64,000 nt of DNA from Herpetosiphon giganteus (GCF_016907925.1 NZ_JAFBCZ010000017.1:1-64000); one strand, 5' to 3'. Positions 17,195 to 26,101 are shown, counted from the stretch's first letter. The notes: generated by a model not told the origin, from the letters alone. Made by a program: numbers and translations.

Positions 17195-17215
17195 TAGATC
17201 GAATAGATCTACCAC
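17191..17215. terminator. Stem-loop between convergent genes
   Basis: Perfect 10-bp inverted repeat GTGGTAGATC/GATCTACCAC (17191-17200/17206-17215) with a 5-nt loop, between the UvrA-like gene and the end of kdpC. No T-run; it may be a terminator or part of the adjoining repeat. Confidence 0.4.
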
Positions 17216-17249
17216 GATTGTAAAACACATATCCGAAAACTAAGCAGCG

Positions 17250-17831
17250 TTAATCAAGCGCCTTGATTTGATCAAGCGCCATGTTCAATTGCAACACATT
17301 AACCCGTGGCTCGCCCAAAATCCCAAGTGTTGGTTGGCTGGTATGTTGCTCCACCAATTGTTGAATTTGGCTGGGCGTTAGGCCTCGTGCCGTGGCGACC
17401 CGCTGCACTTGATAGCTAGCCGCAGCAGGCGAGATTTCAGGGTCTAGCCCGCTGGCCGAGGCCGTAACTAAATCGACCGGAATTGGCAATTGGTTGCTGG
17501 GATCGGCAGCTTTGAGTGCATCGATGCGGGCTTGAACCGCTTCGGCCAAGCTTGGATTGAGCGGGCCGTAGTTCGAGCCGCTGGAAGCAGCTGCGTTGTA
17601 GGGCACTGGGCCAGTTGCTGAAAGGCGGCCCCAAAAATAACCAGCTTGGTCAAATTGTTGGCCGACTAAGGCTGAGCCACGTTGCACGCCTGCTTGTTCA
17701 ATCAGGCTGCCATTGGCTTGGCTCGGAAACGCCACTTGGGCAATTACTGTCACCAACGCTGGATAGATAATTCCGGTCAAAACGCTAAAGATGATGATTG
17801 CGGCCAAAGCTGGCCGAAGAAATGTACGCAT
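17250..17831 (-). CDS. kdpC: Potassium-transporting ATPase subunit C
   Basis: KdpC, the single-span accessory subunit that stabilises the KdpFABC potassium pump and affects ATP binding. The N-terminal transmembrane helix (about residues 8-30, [18 protein letters not shown]) is followed by the conserved [17 protein letters not shown] and SGSNYGPLN segments and [19 protein letters not shown]. Length (193 aa) is normal. Its ATG overlaps the stop of the 87-aa protein upstream (TAATG), indicating translational coupling. Confidence 0.95.
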   Translation of the reverse strand: MRTFLRPALAAIIIFSVLTGIIYPALVTVIAQVAFPSQANGSLIEQAGVQRGSALVGQQFDQAGYFWGRLSATGPVPYNAAASSGSNYGPLNPSLAEAVQARIDALKAADPSNQLPIPVDLVTASASGLDPEISPAAASYQVQRVATARGLTPSQIQQLVEQHTSQPTLGILGEPRVNVLQLNMALDQIKALD

Positions 17832-18094
17832 TATTGATGTTCCTCGTCGTTAATCCAACGATAATTAATTGCTTGCTGATCGCGCCGAACGTACTGCAAA
17901 TGGCCGTGGGCAGGCGTGGCCGAATGCCGCCACGCCCAGCTGCTGATTGCTGCATAACCCACGATCAAGACAACGATTGATAATGTGATAGTTAGAATGT
18001 GGCTCAAGCCTTGAATTTGAATTTCGCCAATGCTCAATATGATTCCAGCACAAATCAGATCGAGCCAAACATGCGAGACTTGATGGCGTTGCAT
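17831..18094 (-). CDS. Extra small membrane protein inserted between kdpB and kdpC (87 aa)
   Basis: Two hydrophobic stretches (about residues 9-28 and 31-55) followed by a charged tail that includes HATPAHGH-type His residues near 60-65. It starts 10 nt after the kdpB stop with an AGGA ribosome site and its stop overlaps the kdpC start as TAATG, so it is a genuine operon member. The standard order is kdpF-A-B-C with nothing between B and C. It is not KdpF, which is found separately at the head of the operon. Function unknown; a pump accessory role is inference. Confidence 0.7.
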   Translation of the reverse strand: MQRHQVSHVWLDLICAGIILSIGEIQIQGLSHILTITLSIVVLIVGYAAISSWAWRHSATPAHGHLQYVRRDQQAINYRWINDEEHQ

Positions 18095-18104
18095 TATCGT
18101 GTTC

Positions 18105-20198
18105 CTAGACTAGGCCCAAGCCCACTAACAGCAGATCGATCAGTTTGATGCCGATAAATGGCACAATCAAGCCGCCAAGCCCATAGATCAGCAAGTTGCT
18201 GCGTAAGGCTTGAGCTGCGGCGACCGCCCGATAGCGTACCCCGCGCAAGGCCAGCGGAATCAGAAACACAATAATTAAGGCATTGAAAATCACCGCCGAG
18301 ATAATGGCGCTTTCTGGCGAAGCCAAGCCCATAATGTTGAGTTTATTCAACACTGGATAGGTGCTGGCAAACGCCGCCGGAATAATCGCAAAATATTTGG
18401 CAATATCGTTGGCAATTGAAAAGGTGGTCAAGGCACCACGAGTCATCAACAATTGCTTGCCAATCTCAACAACTTCGATCAACTTAGTCGGGTTGGAATC
18501 GAGATCGACCATATTGCCAGCTTCTTTGGCGGCGTTGGTGCCAGTATTCATCGCCATGGCTACATCTGCTTGCGCCAAGGCTGGTGCGTCGTTGGTGCCA
18601 TCGCCAGTCATCGCCACCAAGCGCCCGCCAGCTTGATATTCGCGAATCAGGCTCAGTTTGGCTTCGGGCGTGGCCTCGGCCAAAAAGTCGTCAACACCTG
18701 CTTCGGCAGCGATTGCTGCGGCAGTCAAGGGATTATCGCCAGTGATCATGACGGTTTTGATGCCCATGCGGCGCAGTTCGCCGAAGCGCTCTTTCATTCC
18801 ACCCTTGACAATATCTTTGAGCTGGATAACCCCCAAGGCTCGTTTGCCATCGGCAACGACTAACGGCGTACCGCCAGCGCGGGCAATCGTTTCGACATTG
18901 GCGCGCACATCGCTTGGCAAAACCGATTGTTGTTCGCGCAAATAACGCTCGATGGCATCAACCGCGCCTTTGCGAATTTGGCGACCTGCGATGTTGATGC
19001 CGCTCATGCGGGTTTGGGCAGTGAAAGCCACAAATTCTGCATCTAATTTGGCGGCTTGACGCTCGCCAATTTGGTAGTGCTCGTTGGCAAGCAGCACAAT
19101 CGAACGGCCTTCAGGCGTTTCGTCGGCCAGCGAAGCAAGTTGGGCTGCATCGGCCAATTCGCGAATATCCACGCCTGCTGCTGGCAAAAAGTTGGTAGCT
19201 TGGCGATTGCCCAAGGTGATGGTGCCAGTTTTATCCAATAGCAACACATCAACATCACCTGCTGCTTCGACTGCCCGCCCCGACATGGCGATGACATTGG
19301 CTTGAATCATGCGATCCATGCCCGCGATGCCAATTGCTGAGAGCAAACCGCCAATTGTGGTCGGAATCAAACAGACCAGCAAGGCGACCAAGGCCGTGAC
19401 TGTAATTGGCAAGGCTTGGCTGCTTGGATCAAGTGCCTTGACCGCTGCGACGCTATAAATCGAGAAGGGCAAAAGCGTCGCAGTTGCCATCAAAAAGATG
19501 ATGGTTAATGCAGTCAGCAAAATGTTGAGCGCAATTTCGTTAGGCGTTTTTTGGCGTTTTGCACCTTCGACCATCGCAATCATGCGGTCGAGAAAGGTTT
19601 CGCCTGGATTGGCGCTAATTTGTACTACCAGCCAATCGGAAAGCACCCGCGTACCGCCAGTTACTGCTGAGCGATCGCCGCCGCTTTCGCGAATGACCGG
19701 TGCGCTTTCGCCAGTGATTGCGCTTTCGTCGACCGCCGCCACGCCTTCGATCACATCGCCATCGCCTGCGATCGTTTCGCCAGCGCTGACCAAAATGTAA
19801 TCGCCTTTGCGCAAGGCGCTCGCGGCCACAGTTGTTTGCTTGCTGGTGCGTTGCGCAGAACTTAATTTAATTGCCTGCACATCGCGGCGCGATTGACGTA
19901 AGGTGTCTGCTTGGGCTTTGCCGCGACCTTCGGCCATGGCCTCGGCAAAATTGGCAAACAGCAAGGTCAACCAGAGCCAGCCAGCAATTGCCAAGCTAAA
20001 GTTGGGCGATGTTTCGCCGCCAGCAATTAATGCCTGCAACCATAAACCAGTCGTAAAAATCGCCCCAACAAAGACCACAAACATCACCGGATTGCGCACT
20101 TGCAAACGTGGATCGAATTTGAGCACGGCTGCTTTGAGCGCTGGCCCAACAATCGCCCGATCAAACAACGAGCGGTTTTTAGGAAGTGTATGATTCAT
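18105..20198 (-). CDS. kdpB: Potassium-transporting P-type ATPase subunit B
   Basis: KdpB, the catalytic P-type ATPase of the KdpFABC high-affinity potassium pump in the cytoplasmic membrane. Visible: [22 protein letters not shown] of the actuator region, the phosphorylation motif [10 protein letters not shown], the nucleotide-binding segment, the hinge [21 protein letters not shown], and about seven membrane helices. At 697 residues it is close to the usual size (E. coli 682). It starts 10 nt after the kdpA stop with AAGG upstream of the ATG. Confidence 0.97.
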   Translation of the reverse strand: MNHTLPKNRSLFDRAIVGPALKAAVLKFDPRLQVRNPVMFVVFVGAIFTTGLWLQALIAGGETSPNFSLAIAGWLWLTLLFANFAEAMAEGRGKAQADTLRQSRRDVQAIKLSSAQRTSKQTTVAASALRKGDYILVSAGETIAGDGDVIEGVAAVDESAITGESAPVIRESGGDRSAVTGGTRVLSDWLVVQISANPGETFLDRMIAMVEGAKRQKTPNEIALNILLTALTIIFLMATATLLPFSIYSVAAVKALDPSSQALPITVTALVALLVCLIPTTIGGLLSAIGIAGMDRMIQANVIAMSGRAVEAAGDVDVLLLDKTGTITLGNRQATNFLPAAGVDIRELADAAQLASLADETPEGRSIVLLANEHYQIGERQAAKLDAEFVAFTAQTRMSGINIAGRQIRKGAVDAIERYLREQQSVLPSDVRANVETIARAGGTPLVVADGKRALGVIQLKDIVKGGMKERFGELRRMGIKTVMITGDNPLTAAAIAAEAGVDDFLAEATPEAKLSLIREYQAGGRLVAMTGDGTNDAPALAQADVAMAMNTGTNAAKEAGNMVDLDSNPTKLIEVVEIGKQLLMTRGALTTFSIANDIAKYFAIIPAAFASTYPVLNKLNIMGLASPESAIISAVIFNALIIVFLIPLALRGVRYRAVAAAQALRSNLLIYGLGGLIVPFIGIKLIDLLLVGLGLV

Positions 20199-20208
20199 CG
20201 TTCTTGCC

Positions 20209-21948
20209 TTATAAACTCATCAATAAATGTTCAACGATCGGGCCAAGCGCCAAGGCGGGAATAAAAGTCAGCGCCCCAACAATCAACACCACCCCAATCA
20301 ACAAGCCAACAAACAAGGGCGTATGGGTTGGCAACGTGCCAGCGCTTTGCGGAATCAGCTTTTTATTGGCTAATCCACCAGCAATCGCCAAGGTCGGCAC
20401 AATCAGCCAGAAGCGTGAGACGAGCATGGCGATGCCAAGCCAAGTGTTGTAGAACGGCGTGTTTGCTCCAAGGCCCGCGAAGGCGCTGCCGTTATTGTTG
20501 GCGGCAGAAGTTGCTGCATACAGCACTTCGCTAAATCCATGTGCGCCGCTATTGAACACGGTGGCTTTGCCAGCGTCGCTGCTCACGGCAATCGCGGTGA
20601 TCAACAAGGTCGTGACACACGGAATTAAGATAATCAGCGCAGCCATTTTCATCTCAAAGGCTTCGATTTTCTTGCCCAAATATTCAGGTGTGCGGCCAAC
20701 CATCAAGCCAGCCACAAACACCGTGATGATTGCAAAAATCAGCATGCCATACAGGCCAGAGCCAACCCCGCCGAAAACCACCTCGCCAAGCTGCATCAAA
20801 ACCATTGGCGCTAAACCACCAAGCGGCGTGTATGAATCGTGCATCGAATTGACCGAGCCATTGGAAGCGGCGGTAGTGACGGTCGCCCACAAGGCCGAAT
20901 TGACGATGCCAAAGCGAGTTTCTTTGCCTTCCATATTGCCGCCCGCTTGCAGCGCCGAAGCGTGGTCGTCAACGCCAAGCTTTTGATAGAGCGGATTGCC
21001 AGCTTGTTCAGCGCCAACAGCCAGCGCCGTGAACCCAAGCAAAATAATCGTCATCGTTGCGAGAATCGCCCAGCCTTGGCGTTTATCGCCGACCATAATC
21101 CCGAAGGTATAACAGAGCGCCGCTGGAATCAAAACAATGCTCAACAGTTCGAACAAGTTGCTGAGCGGCGTAGGATTTTCCAAGGGATGCGCCGAATTAA
21201 CATTGAAAAAGCCACCGCCATTCGTGCCAAGTTGTTTGATCGCAATTTGCGAAGCGGCGGGGCCAAGCGCAATCGTTTGTTGGCTGATGGTTTGGCCATC
21301 GGCGTTGCCAATTGGCTGAAGTAACTCGACCGTTTGCGAAGCATTGAACGTTTGGACCACGCCTTGCGACACCAAAACCAGCGAGAGCGTCAGCGCTAAT
21401 GGCAACAAAATATAGAGCGTTGAACGCGTCAAATCGACCCAGAAATTGCCAATTGTGCTGCTCGAACGGCGCGTAATGCCACGAATCAGACCAATCAACA
21501 CGGCCATGCCCGTTGCAGCTGAAACAAAATTCTGCACCGTCAGGCCAAGCATCTGAGTCAAATAACTCATCGTCGTTTCGCCAGCATAGCCCTGCCAGTT
21601 GGTGTTGCTGACAAAACTGGCAGCAGTATTGAAGGCCGAATCGGCGCTAATTGCTGGCAGTTGTTGCGGATTGAGTGGCAGCCAAACTTGTATCCGTTGC
21701 AAGCCATAGAGCAGCAACAAGCCCAAGCCATTGAACCCGAGCAAGGCCACGGCATAGTGTTTCCAGTTCATTTCGGTTTTTGCGTCGATACCCAAGAGCC
21801 GATAGATCAAGCGCTCGATTGGGCCAAAAACCCGTTGCATAGGCGGCGTTTCGCCGTAAACTTTGGCCATATAGCGACCCAATGGGATGACACAAGCCAA
21901 AAGCACCAGCAAAAAGCTGCCAATTTGAATGATGATATTGCTGATCAT
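20209..21948 (-). CDS. kdpA: Potassium-transporting ATPase subunit A
   Basis: KdpA, the potassium-selective channel-like subunit of the pump, related to Trk/Ktr transporters. Multiple membrane helices and filter-like Gly-rich segments are visible ([41 protein letters not shown], the four pseudo-filters). The start at 21948 is preferred to the longer frame: GAGG is 8 nt upstream, the protein begins with a membrane helix, and the ATG overlaps the kdpF stop as TAATG. Length 579 aa is normal. Confidence 0.96.
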   Translation of the reverse strand: MISNIIIQIGSFLLVLLACVIPLGRYMAKVYGETPPMQRVFGPIERLIYRLLGIDAKTEMNWKHYAVALLGFNGLGLLLLYGLQRIQVWLPLNPQQLPAISADSAFNTAASFVSNTNWQGYAGETTMSYLTQMLGLTVQNFVSAATGMAVLIGLIRGITRRSSSTIGNFWVDLTRSTLYILLPLALTLSLVLVSQGVVQTFNASQTVELLQPIGNADGQTISQQTIALGPAASQIAIKQLGTNGGGFFNVNSAHPLENPTPLSNLFELLSIVLIPAALCYTFGIMVGDKRQGWAILATMTIILLGFTALAVGAEQAGNPLYQKLGVDDHASALQAGGNMEGKETRFGIVNSALWATVTTAASNGSVNSMHDSYTPLGGLAPMVLMQLGEVVFGGVGSGLYGMLIFAIITVFVAGLMVGRTPEYLGKKIEAFEMKMAALIILIPCVTTLLITAIAVSSDAGKATVFNSGAHGFSEVLYAATSAANNNGSAFAGLGANTPFYNTWLGIAMLVSRFWLIVPTLAIAGGLANKKLIPQSAGTLPTHTPLFVGLLIGVVLIVGALTFIPALALGPIVEHLLMSL

Positions 21949-22037
21949 TAAAACACCTCGGGCTGCATCAACGCCCAAAAGAGATAAATTACTAAACCAA
22001 GCGTTACGAGGGCCGCAATTAAATACAAGGTGCTCAT
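21948..22037 (-). CDS. kdpF: Potassium-transporting ATPase subunit F (29 aa)
   Basis: A 29-residue single-span peptide, MSTLYLIAALVTLGLVIYLF followed by WALMQPEVF, with the size and the xLxxPExF ending of KdpF (E. coli ends INAEAF). It is translated from an ATG at 22035-22037 preceded by GGGGAG, and its stop overlaps the kdpA start (TAATG). KdpF is a small stabilising subunit of the KdpFABC complex. Too short for usual ORF calling. Confidence 0.9.
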   Translation of the reverse strand: MSTLYLIAALVTLGLVIYLFWALMQPEVF

Positions 22038-22126
22038 TGCTTACTCCCCAAGGCGGCACACAGCCGCACAATTGCCCATGTCAAGAGCACGAATATGCCA
22101 ATTAATCCCAGAAACCAAACATCCAT
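22034..22126 (-). CDS. Small membrane peptide upstream of kdpF (30 aa)
   Basis: A 30-residue frame (MDVWFLGLIGIFVLLTWAIV then RLCAALGSKQ) with one transmembrane helix and a positively charged end containing Cys. GAGG lies 6 nt before the ATG at 22124-22126, and the stop overlaps the kdpF start as ATGA. Similar tiny single-span peptides occur in front of kdpF in many kdp operons; the role is unknown. Translational coupling with kdpF is evident from the overlap. Confidence 0.7.
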   Translation of the reverse strand: MDVWFLGLIGIFVLLTWAIVRLCAALGSKQ

Positions 22127-22178
22127 AATGAACCTCAATCAAACGTGATTAACCTGCAACTATTCAACCAGAAAAGAC

Positions 22179-22229
22179 CTCAAGCAGGCATCAAGATTGA
22201 TCAAAACCAGATCAAGAAAGTATCAAGAT
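22179..22229 (-). promoter_or_regulatory. Five phased direct repeats upstream of kdp operon (candidate KdpE sites)
   Basis: On the plus strand CTCAAGCA, ATCAAGAT, ATCAAAAC, ATCAAGAA and ATCAAGAT start at 22179, 22190, 22200, 22211 and 22222: spacings 11, 10, 11, 11, one per helical turn. On the transcribed strand they read as TTGAT-type units. OmpR/PhoB-class regulators, to which KdpE belongs, bind such tandem half-sites. The nearest repeat is about 50 nt upstream of the first start codon. Confidence 0.5.
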
Positions 22230-22230
22230 A

Positions 22231-22265
22231 GAAGGATGAAGGATGAAGGATGAAGGATGAAGGAT
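22231..22265. repeat. Tandem repeat of 7 bp (GAAGGAT x5)
   Basis: Five perfect head-to-tail GAAGGAT units, followed by GAATG; a related run AAGGATGGGGGATGAAGGATGAATGG occurs as a degenerate trace near 22323-22346. Such tracts vary readily by slippage. Confidence 0.85.
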
Positions 22266-22396
22266 GAATGTAAAAGGCAGAAGGCAAAAAGAACATAGAG
22301 CATAGAACATAACCAAATTATGAAGGATGGGGGATGAAGGATGAATGGCAAAAGGCAGAAGGAGAAATCAAAAGCAAAAGGCAAAAAGGGACTCGA

Positions 22397-22570
22397 TTTT
22401 AACGCAGAGGCGCAGAGGATGAAGGGCTATTGGCTTTGGGCTATCGGAACATGCTTCGTGGAATTCGTGGCTAAAAAGCTTTAGCTGCGCAATCTGTGGC
22501 GAAAAATCAACCTTTGCGGCCTTCGCAGTTCCAATCCTCCGTGCGCTTCGTGCCCTTCGTGGATCAACTT
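22397..22570 (+). repeat. Dispersed intergenic repeat, copy A
   Basis: Begins TTTTAACGCAGAGGCGCAG and ends near CCCTTCGTGGATCAA. It shares these ends and the inner segments GGCTTTGGGCTAT, CGTGGAATTCGTGGC and TTCGTG-type repeats with copy B at 24738-24899. The sequence is full of short TTCGTGG/TTCGCGG words. It lies directly upstream of the permease gene. Confidence 0.7.
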
Positions 22571-22639
22571 TGGGCTTGGTGTTTTCAGCACTGAGATTTT
22601 CGGGTATCATGGCAGCAGTTGAACCAACGAGGTATCCCC

Positions 22640-23716
22640 ATGGCTGTTGTCAGCGTCAATGCTCAATCCAAAACCCAACGTAAATGGTTCCTGTTTTTCG
22701 CTCCGATAATTGGCATTATTGGGCTGTGGCTGGCAAGCGGTTGGCTTGTGCCCAGCAACTTAGCCCCATTAACCAATAAACTGCAAGGCTTGGTTACGAC
22801 CTTCCAAGGGATTTTTATCGAAGCCTTGCCCTTTTTGAGCGCAGGCGTGATTGTCTCGGTGTTAATTGGCGAGTTTGTGAAGCCCCAGCATTTGGCCAGT
22901 TTTGTGCCGCAAAATGCCTTTGGCGCTTCAATGTTTGGCTCGCTCTTAGGTTTGTTGTTTCCGGTCTGCGAGTGTGGCGCGATTCCGACTAGTCGGCGCT
23001 TGTTGCGCAAAGGCGCACCAGCCCCGATGGGAATTGCCTTTGCCTTGGCGGCTCCGGTGGTCAATCCCATTGTGTTGATCTCAACCTCAATTGCCTTTGG
23101 TGATGTGCGTTGGGCCTTGGCTCGGGTTGGCTTTACGATTGTGATTGCTTTGACGATTGGCTTGATTATCGGCGCGGGAATTAAACGCGAGTCGATTCTC
23201 ACGCCACTTTCGCTGACTGCCGACGATGATCACGACCATAGTCATTGCGACCACGATCATGGCACATGCGACCACACTCACGACCAACCAAAAGGTCGTT
23301 TGGCGGGCTTAATTGCCCATGGCAGCACCGAATTTTTCGAAATGGCCCAATATTTGGTGATTGGCTCGTTGCTGGCGGCCACCATGCAAACCTTCATCCC
23401 CCAATCAGCCTTATTGTCTTTGAACGATAGTAGCATTGGCTTTTTTGCGCCGTTAGTCGGGATTGTAGTGCTGATGTTGGTGGCAGTACTGCTTTCGGTT
23501 TGTTCAACCGTCGATGCCTTTTTGGCGCTTTCGTTCCTTGGCTTGTTCCATCCTGGGGCGGTCATGGCCTTCTTGGTATTCGGCCCGATGATCGATATTA
23601 AAAGCACGTTGATGCTGACCTCAACCTTCCGGCGCTCAGCGGTGGTGGCGATGGTCGTGCTGGCAGCGTTATTTGCAATTATCGCTGGCTTGATCAGCTA
23701 TGTTGTTTTGGTGTGA
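22640..23716 (+). CDS. COG0701/UPF0718 permease with His-rich loop (358 aa)
   Basis: A polytopic membrane protein of the predicted permease family (DUF318/ArsP-like). The conserved FPVCECGAIP and FALAAPVVNPIVL segments and the later SVCSTVDAFLALSFL are visible. A cytoplasmic or external loop of about 20 residues is rich in His, Asp and Cys (coded by 23221-23283), suggesting divalent metal binding. Start 22640 has GAGG 7 nt upstream. The next gene, 8 nt downstream, is the usual partner TIGR03943, so the pair is an operon. Substrate not known. Confidence 0.85.
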   Translation: MAVVSVNAQSKTQRKWFLFFAPIIGIIGLWLASGWLVPSNLAPLTNKLQGLVTTFQGIFIEALPFLSAGVIVSVLIGEFVKPQHLASFVPQNAFGASMFGSLLGLLFPVCECGAIPTSRRLLRKGAPAPMGIAFALAAPVVNPIVLISTSIAFGDVRWALARVGFTIVIALTIGLIIGAGIKRESILTPLSLTADDDHDHSHCDHDHGTCDHTHDQPKGRLAGLIAHGSTEFFEMAQYLVIGSLLAATMQTFIPQSALLSLNDSSIGFFAPLVGIVVLMLVAVLLSVCSTVDAFLALSFLGLFHPGAVMAFLVFGPMIDIKSTLMLTSTFRRSAVVAMVVLAALFAIIAGLISYVVLV

Positions 23717-23724
23717 GGTGTTGA

Positions 23725-24420
23725 ATGCAACGTCAAGTGCTTGAGCGTTGGCTCTCGATTGCGGTCATGTTTGGCTTGGGAGCCATGATTATTTTCAAAT
23801 GGCAAACCAACCGCTTGAATTTGTATATTCATCCGCGCTATACTAGCTTGTTGGTAGCGACGGCGATTGTGTTGCTGCTGGCGGCGCTGGGCATGGCCCT
23901 GACCAAAGCGCCGGCAATTCCCAAACGCATGTTGGCCTTGCTGACGATTCCGGTGGCCTTTGCCTTGCTGGTTCCTGCTCGTCCATTGGGGGCAAATTTG
24001 GTCTCTGGCAAGGCCTTAAATGCCAATTCGAGCGATAATTTGCTCGCCCGCTGGAAAACCAATTTATCCGATGATAGCAAAAGCTGGACGTTGCTTGAGT
24101 GGACGACCGCCGTGCGCCAGAGCGACCTTGCGGTGTTGCGCGATAAGCAAGCAGCCTTCGAGGGCTTTGTCTATCGCACTCCCGACTTGCCCGCCGATGA
24201 AGTGCTGGTTGGGCGCTACGTTGTTACATGCTGCACCGCCGATGGCACCGCCTTATCGTTGCGGGTGAAGGCCAGCAACGGCGCAGATTTTGCCAACGAT
24301 CAATGGGTGCGGGTTGAAGGAACATTCGTGCCAGTTGAAATTAATGGCTCGGTAGTGCCGCAAATTGCAGGAACCTTAGTATCAATTGAGATGCCAAGTT
24401 CACCTTATTTGTATCCATAA
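23725..24420 (+). CDS. TIGR03943 family membrane protein (231 aa)
   Basis: Two or three N-terminal membrane helices, then a soluble domain with the characteristic RYVVTCCTADGTALSLRV segment and an ENGxVP-like end (EINGSVVPQIAGTLVSIEMP). This family is genetically paired with COG0701 permeases, as here (8 nt apart). It probably forms a complex with the permease; substrate unknown (zinc and other metals have been suggested for relatives). Confidence 0.82.
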   Translation: MQRQVLERWLSIAVMFGLGAMIIFKWQTNRLNLYIHPRYTSLLVATAIVLLLAALGMALTKAPAIPKRMLALLTIPVAFALLVPARPLGANLVSGKALNANSSDNLLARWKTNLSDDSKSWTLLEWTTAVRQSDLAVLRDKQAAFEGFVYRTPDLPADEVLVGRYVVTCCTADGTALSLRVKASNGADFANDQWVRVEGTFVPVEINGSVVPQIAGTLVSIEMPSSPYLYP

Positions 24421-24438
24421 ATTGCTGAGGAGTTTACG

Positions 24439-24702
24439 ATGAAACCATGGCTTCGCCGAACGATCATTTTTTCAGGGATTAGCCTGTTGTTGGGTGCAAT
24501 TTTCAAGGAATTTTCGCAACCACGCGGCTTGCGGGTTGGTGAAGGCAAAGTTTTGGGCGTTCCCTACAGCCTGCGCCTGCCAAATGGCAGCGATTTACGC
24601 CAACGCTATTGGAATGCAGACGGCAGCCCAGTTGCTCCACCACTGCTTGGGGTTGGCTTTTATCCCAATATCCCAGCCTTGTTGCGTAAGTTGCAAAAGT
24701 AA
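24439..24702 (+). CDS. Small membrane-anchored protein, DUF5808-like (87 aa)
   Basis: An N-terminal hydrophobic helix (residues 8-25) is followed by VPYSLRLPNGSDLRQRYWNADG and GVGFYPNIPALLRK, which resembles the small DUF5808-type domain (PY-x-LR-P...LR-x-R-x-WN-x-D...GVG). GAGG lies about 8 nt before the ATG. It follows the TIGR03943 gene by 18 nt and may be third in that operon. Function unknown. Confidence 0.65.
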   Translation: MKPWLRRTIIFSGISLLLGAIFKEFSQPRGLRVGEGKVLGVPYSLRLPNGSDLRQRYWNADGSPVAPPLLGVGFYPNIPALLRKLQK

Positions 24703-24737
24703 CCGAGGGTTCAGTAATTAGGGATCAGGGATCAGAA

Positions 24738-24899
24738 TTTAACGCAGAGGCGCAGAGGATGGCTATAGGCTTTGGGCTATTGGCTAGCGGAAGATTTTTC
24801 GGGCAATTCGTGGAATTCGTGGCGAAAAAAGCTTCGTGTGCTTCGCGTTCTTCGCGGTTGCGGCCCTTCGTGTTCCTTCGTGACTTTCGTGGATCAATT
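24738..24899 (+). repeat. Dispersed intergenic repeat, copy B
   Basis: Begins ATTTAACGCAGAGGCGCAG and ends TTTCGTGGATCAA, as copy A (22397-22570) does. Internally it carries GGCTTTGGGCTATTGGCTA, TTCGTGGAATTCGTGGCG and several TTCGCGTTC/TTCGTG words. It ends 16 nt before the start of the next gene and precedes it in the same orientation as copy A does its gene. Confidence 0.7.
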
Positions 24900-24915
24900 G
24901 TGGAGATCGGTAGTT

Positions 24916-25866
24916 ATGACCAGTGTTGCGATTATTGCCAATCCAGCCTCAAGTAAAGACATTCGGCGGGTGGTCAGCCATGCGTCGAGTGTCTCGAACA
25001 ACGAAAAAACCAGCATTGTGCGGCGGGTATTGCAAGGCTTGGCGGCTACGCCAGTTGATGAAGTTTGGTATTTGCCCGACCATGCTGGGATTGTGCGCAA
25101 CGCTGCTGAACGCCAACAATTGCCATTTCGTTTAATTCCATTCGAGGGTCAGTGGCACGATCATGCCGATGATACAACCTTGGCCGCCCAATTGGCCGAG
25201 CAGCAAGGCATTGACTGTTTGATCACGCTTGGCGGTGATGGCACAGCTCGGGCTGCGATCAAAGGCTCGCGCTCAATCCCGATTTTGGCGCTTTCGATTG
25301 GTACCAACAATGCCTTTCCCCAAACAATGGAGCCAACCTTAGCGGGCTTGGCGGCTGGTAGCGTGGCATGTTTTGCACCTGAGGCTATCAAGCGCCATTC
25401 CTTGCTCGAAATCTATCGCAACCACGAATTACTTGACATAGCGTTGGTTGATGTGGCGAGTGTTGCCGATAGCCTTGGTGGGCGGGCAGTTTGGGAAATT
25501 AGCAAAGTGCAACAGGTGGTTACCACACGCTTAACCCCGGGTACGGTTGGGCTTTCCGCGATTGGCGGTCATGCTGGAGTTGCGCCTGCCGAGGCGCAAG
25601 CGGTGCATGTGCTGCTTGGGGCTGGGCGCAGCATCAACGTGCCAATTGCCCCAGGGATGATTACGCCAGTGCCAATTGCTGAGCACAGCTATTTGCCCGC
25701 TGGGCAACGGATTGCGCTGCGTAGTGGCGCGATTGCGCTTGATGGCGAGCGCGAATGGATGGCGCGGGCTGGCGAAGACTGGCAGGTTGGAGTCATTGCC
25801 AAAGGCGTGATAACCGTTGATCTTGCTGCCGCTTTGGCTGCATTCGCCCAACAGCAAGCGAGGTAA
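24916..25866 (+). CDS. ATP-NAD/AcoX kinase-like protein (316 aa)
   Basis: A diacylglycerol/NAD-kinase fold protein: the nucleotide-binding LITLGGDGTARAA followed by IPILALSIGTNNAFP matches the GGDGT and G(T)NN motifs of the COG3199 ATP-NAD kinase family, associated in other bacteria with acetoin operons (AcoX). NAD kinase activity is likely but not certain, since COG3199 members are poorly characterised. ATG 24916 is chosen because the upstream part of the longer frame is made of the dispersed repeat; GGAG sits 10 nt upstream. The DUF951 gene follows after 4 nt. Confidence 0.8.
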   Translation: MTSVAIIANPASSKDIRRVVSHASSVSNNEKTSIVRRVLQGLAATPVDEVWYLPDHAGIVRNAAERQQLPFRLIPFEGQWHDHADDTTLAAQLAEQQGIDCLITLGGDGTARAAIKGSRSIPILALSIGTNNAFPQTMEPTLAGLAAGSVACFAPEAIKRHSLLEIYRNHELLDIALVDVASVADSLGGRAVWEISKVQQVVTTRLTPGTVGLSAIGGHAGVAPAEAQAVHVLLGAGRSINVPIAPGMITPVPIAEHSYLPAGQRIALRSGAIALDGEREWMARAGEDWQVGVIAKGVITVDLAAALAAFAQQQAR

Positions 25867-25870
25867 GTTT

Positions 25871-26101
25871 GTGGCCCGTTTAGATTTAGCCCTTGACGAC
25901 ATTGTGCAACTGCGCAAACCACATCCCTGTGGCGGCTATCGCTGGCGGGTCACCCGCTTAGGAGCCGATATTGGCTTGCGCTGTATGACCTGCGAGCATA
26001 AAGTGATGCTGCCACGTGCCACTGTCGAGCAACGCACCAAAGCCCATTTCGATCCTGAAGGCCAACCCAAGCCTGCGCCAAACGCCGACAAAGCCCCATA
26101 A
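25871..26101 (+). CDS. DUF951 family protein (76 aa)
   Basis: Contains LDLALDDIVQLRKPHPCGGYRWRVTRLG and IGLRCMTCEHKVMLPRATVEQR (listed here in parts: KPHPCG, RVGAD-like RLGAD, CMTCEHKVMLPR), which are the conserved blocks of DUF951, including the CxxC pair. The start is the GTG at 25871-25873: GAGG lies 7 nt upstream, 4 nt after the stop of the kinase-like gene, whereas the longer ATG frame overlaps that gene by 50 nt. Function unknown; the family is common next to chromosome-partition or ribosome genes in Firmicutes. Confidence 0.85.
   Translation: MARLDLALDDIVQLRKPHPCGGYRWRVTRLGADIGLRCMTCEHKVMLPRATVEQRTKAHFDPEGQPKPAPNADKAP

Larger units (their letters stand above)
22127..22639. other. Intergenic region between kdp operon and permease gene
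   Basis: These 513 nt hold no supported gene. From the kdp side: phased direct repeats (22179-22229), a GAAGGAT 7-bp tandem repeat (22231-22265), purine-rich low-complexity sequence with GGCAGAAGGCAAAA-type runs to about 22390, and then copy A of a dispersed repeat (22397-22570) abutting the permease gene. Confidence 0.7.

Noticed and set aside
22231-22265. CRISPR-like repeat array
   Set aside because: Units are 7 bp and directly adjacent with no spacers; this is a simple tandem repeat.
22663-23202. 179-aa minus-strand frame inside the COG0701 permease gene
   Set aside because: Antisense shadow in a highly conserved membrane protein; no ribosome site.
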